Shown piece after piece: positions 34,275-38,501 of a stretch of DNA of 38,501 bases. Position 1 is the first letter of the stretch. Each line of letters begins with the position of its first letter. The notes under the pieces are model-generated. The model saw only the letters and a list, made by a program, of their open reading frames with translations, did not search any database and was not told the DNA's origin. A program made the position numbers and the translations under genes. The stretch comes from Anaerolineae bacterium. GTDB taxonomy: Bacteria > Chloroflexota > Anaerolineae > Aggregatilineales > UBA2796. The stretch spans positions 1-38,501 of the forward strand of contig JANWYI010000018.1 in NCBI GenBank assembly GCA_025055255.1, given 5' to 3'.

Positions 34275-34609
34275 ATGAAACTCTTCCGCGCTCTTGCTCG
34301 AATGCTCAGCGGTACACCTGCTAACGCCGCACAAGGTGACATCGGCTTGTATTACTACGTCAAAGTGCGGCGTAGCGGCGAAGTAGTTCGGATTCGGATC
34401 AATCCAAATAACGACCTCTCGCTGACCGACGACGAAAGCGGCTACTTTGTGCGCAAGGTCGCTGTTGGCACGCGCAGCTTTGAGCGCGTTGAGCTGGAAG
34501 TGACCTACGATAAGAACCGCAACGTCGTCAACATTCAGGTGCATGGCGGCACACTGGTTGACCAAGCCGCCTATGAAGCTGATCAAGCCGCGCACAGTGC
34601 TAAGAGCAA

Positions 34610-34613
<4 letters not shown>
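34275..34613 (+). CDS. Small conserved hypothetical protein
   Basis: 112 residues. Mostly strands: [39 protein letters not shown], then [37 protein letters not shown] precedes the ATG. I associate this type of protein (YYYVR..., [14 protein letters not shown], GYFVRK) with Chloroflexota genomes, but know no function. It follows the SPFH gene and its stop overlaps that of carB (CTAA, 34610-34613). Confidence 0.75.
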
Positions 34614-37819
<3,206 letters not shown>

Positions 37820-37861
37820 GTTCTCCGCAGAGCGATTTTGAGAGCAATTTCACAATGCGCA

Positions 37862-37869
37862 ATTATAGC
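37862..37869 (-). promoter_or_regulatory. -10 element of carB
   Basis: Minus strand GCTATAAT in the short gap after the propeller gene; a transcript would have a leader of about 36 bases. The candidate -35 (TTCGTC, 17 bases upstream) is poor and lies within the upstream gene's end. Confidence 0.5.
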
Positions 37870-37876
37870 TCAGCAG

Positions 37877-38501
37877 TCAGCGCGGACGAAAGCGATAGAT
37901 GTGTCCTTCTGCTAAAGCCGTGTAGAGCCAGCCGTTTGCGTCAACAGCGATGCCCATCAGTTGGAATGGATGAAACGAAACGCGCCGCCGCGCTAAGGCT
38001 TCAGCGTCTAAGCCGTAATAGCTAGGCATGACCTGTTGAGAGCTACTTGACTGGTCAGACTTTAGCCAGTAGACCGCATAGCCGCTAATGGTAGTGGCGT
38101 TCCACGAGCCGCTGAGCGCTACAAAGAAACCGCCGCGCCATCTCGCCATTGTCTCTGAAGTGTAGTAGAGAATGCCGTGTGGCGTACTCTGGGCGGGCAA
38201 CTCGACCAAGCGCGTCAACTTACCTGCCTGCAAGCTGTAGAGCGCGCTCTCAGCAGCGTCGGCAATTACAAGCGTGTCATCTTGCCATGCGAAGCCGAAA
38301 ATTTGGCGCAGACCGTCTGCCACAAGGCGCACGTCGCTGCCATTGCGTGCAAGGCTGATCAAATCGGCGCCTTCAGCTGTGTTGCGCGCAACGTACAGCC
38401 TACCATCAGCGCCGATATGCAGCTCGCCATGCCAGAGCGTCTCGGAGTCGCGGTAAATCTGCTCGACTGCTCCGCCAACTGTTAGACGGAAGACGCTCTG
38501 C
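37877..38501 (-). CDS. Glucose/sorbosone dehydrogenase-like beta-propeller, C-terminal part
   Basis: The frame is open to the right edge, so about 207 C-terminal residues are seen and the start lies outside. An internal TTG near 38362 is not a plausible start because the same frame continues upstream with family-like sequence (WHGELHIGADGRLYVARN). The blade pattern, GFAWQDDTLVIADAAESALY, HGILYY, GGFFVALSGSWN and PFQLMGIAVDANGWLYTALAEGHIYRFRP resemble soluble glucose/sorbosone dehydrogenase-type propellers, often secreted and PQQ-linked. Whether it is an enzyme cannot be judged from this part. Confidence 0.75.
   Translation of the reverse strand, partial: QSVFRLTVGGAVEQIYRDSETLWHGELHIGADGRLYVARNTAEGADLISLARNGSDVRLVADGLRQIFGFAWQDDTLVIADAAESALYSLQAGKLTRLVELPAQSTPHGILYYTSETMARWRGGFFVALSGSWNATTISGYAVYWLKSDQSSSSQQVMPSYYGLDAEALARRRVSFHPFQLMGIAVDANGWLYTALAEGHIYRFRPR

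Overview
The window looks like chromosomal DNA of a Chloroflexota bacterium, probably a relative of the Anaerolineae/'Thermofonsia' group. This is inferred from gene content and composition, not proven. The DNA is moderately GC-rich by eye. Supporting clues are a BCD/PucC-family transporter typical of phototrophs, large multi-domain sensor and TPR proteins, secreted PPC/PA14/SH3 surface proteins, and a small protein next to carB of a type I associate with Chloroflexota. Genes are tightly packed, with many 4-base start/stop overlaps and hairpins between transcription units. Many units share an extended -10 element of the form GCTAYAnT.

Left part (1-9000): a truncated HEPN-domain protein; a PucC-like MFS transporter; a secreted thioredoxin/NHL-repeat protein resembling NHLRC2; and a leftward unit in which a cobalamin riboswitch and an attenuator hairpin precede a frameshifted acyl-CoA thioesterase gene and metE (B12-independent methionine synthase). 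Diverging from it, a strong promoter drives a slipin gene through a long leader that folds into a 129-nt closed RNA structure with a tRNA-like T-arm. I could not assign this RNA to a known class.

Defence-like segment (9100-14200): a 1301-residue NLR-like protein (helical adaptor, TIR, NB-ARC, ten in-register 40-residue TPR units, helical tail), then a MntA/HepT nucleotidyltransferase-HEPN toxin-antitoxin pair. The pair sits between two 138-bp direct repeats that are copies of the 3' end of the neighbouring histidine kinase gene, so it looks like an excisable or recently inserted cassette.

Middle (14000-29600): two two-component systems (OmpR-type regulator plus 7TM/GAF kinase, and a PhoB/PhoR-like pair); secreted proteins with PPC, YfaP-like, PA14 and SH3 domains; an M23 peptidase with a propeller-like tail; a KAS III-family enzyme with an unusual active-site residue; a PfkB sugar kinase; an M48 metalloprotease; argH; and a Crp/Fnr regulator.

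Right part (29700-38501): a Clp/Hsp100 ATPase whose first AAA+ module is degenerate and which lacks a recognisable ClpP-binding loop, translationally coupled to a CapA-like phosphatase; a membrane-anchored SPFH protein with a small conserved protein; carB; and the truncated end of a glucose/sorbosone-dehydrogenase-like propeller. argH and carB belong to arginine/pyrimidine synthesis, but the window does not form one metabolic operon.
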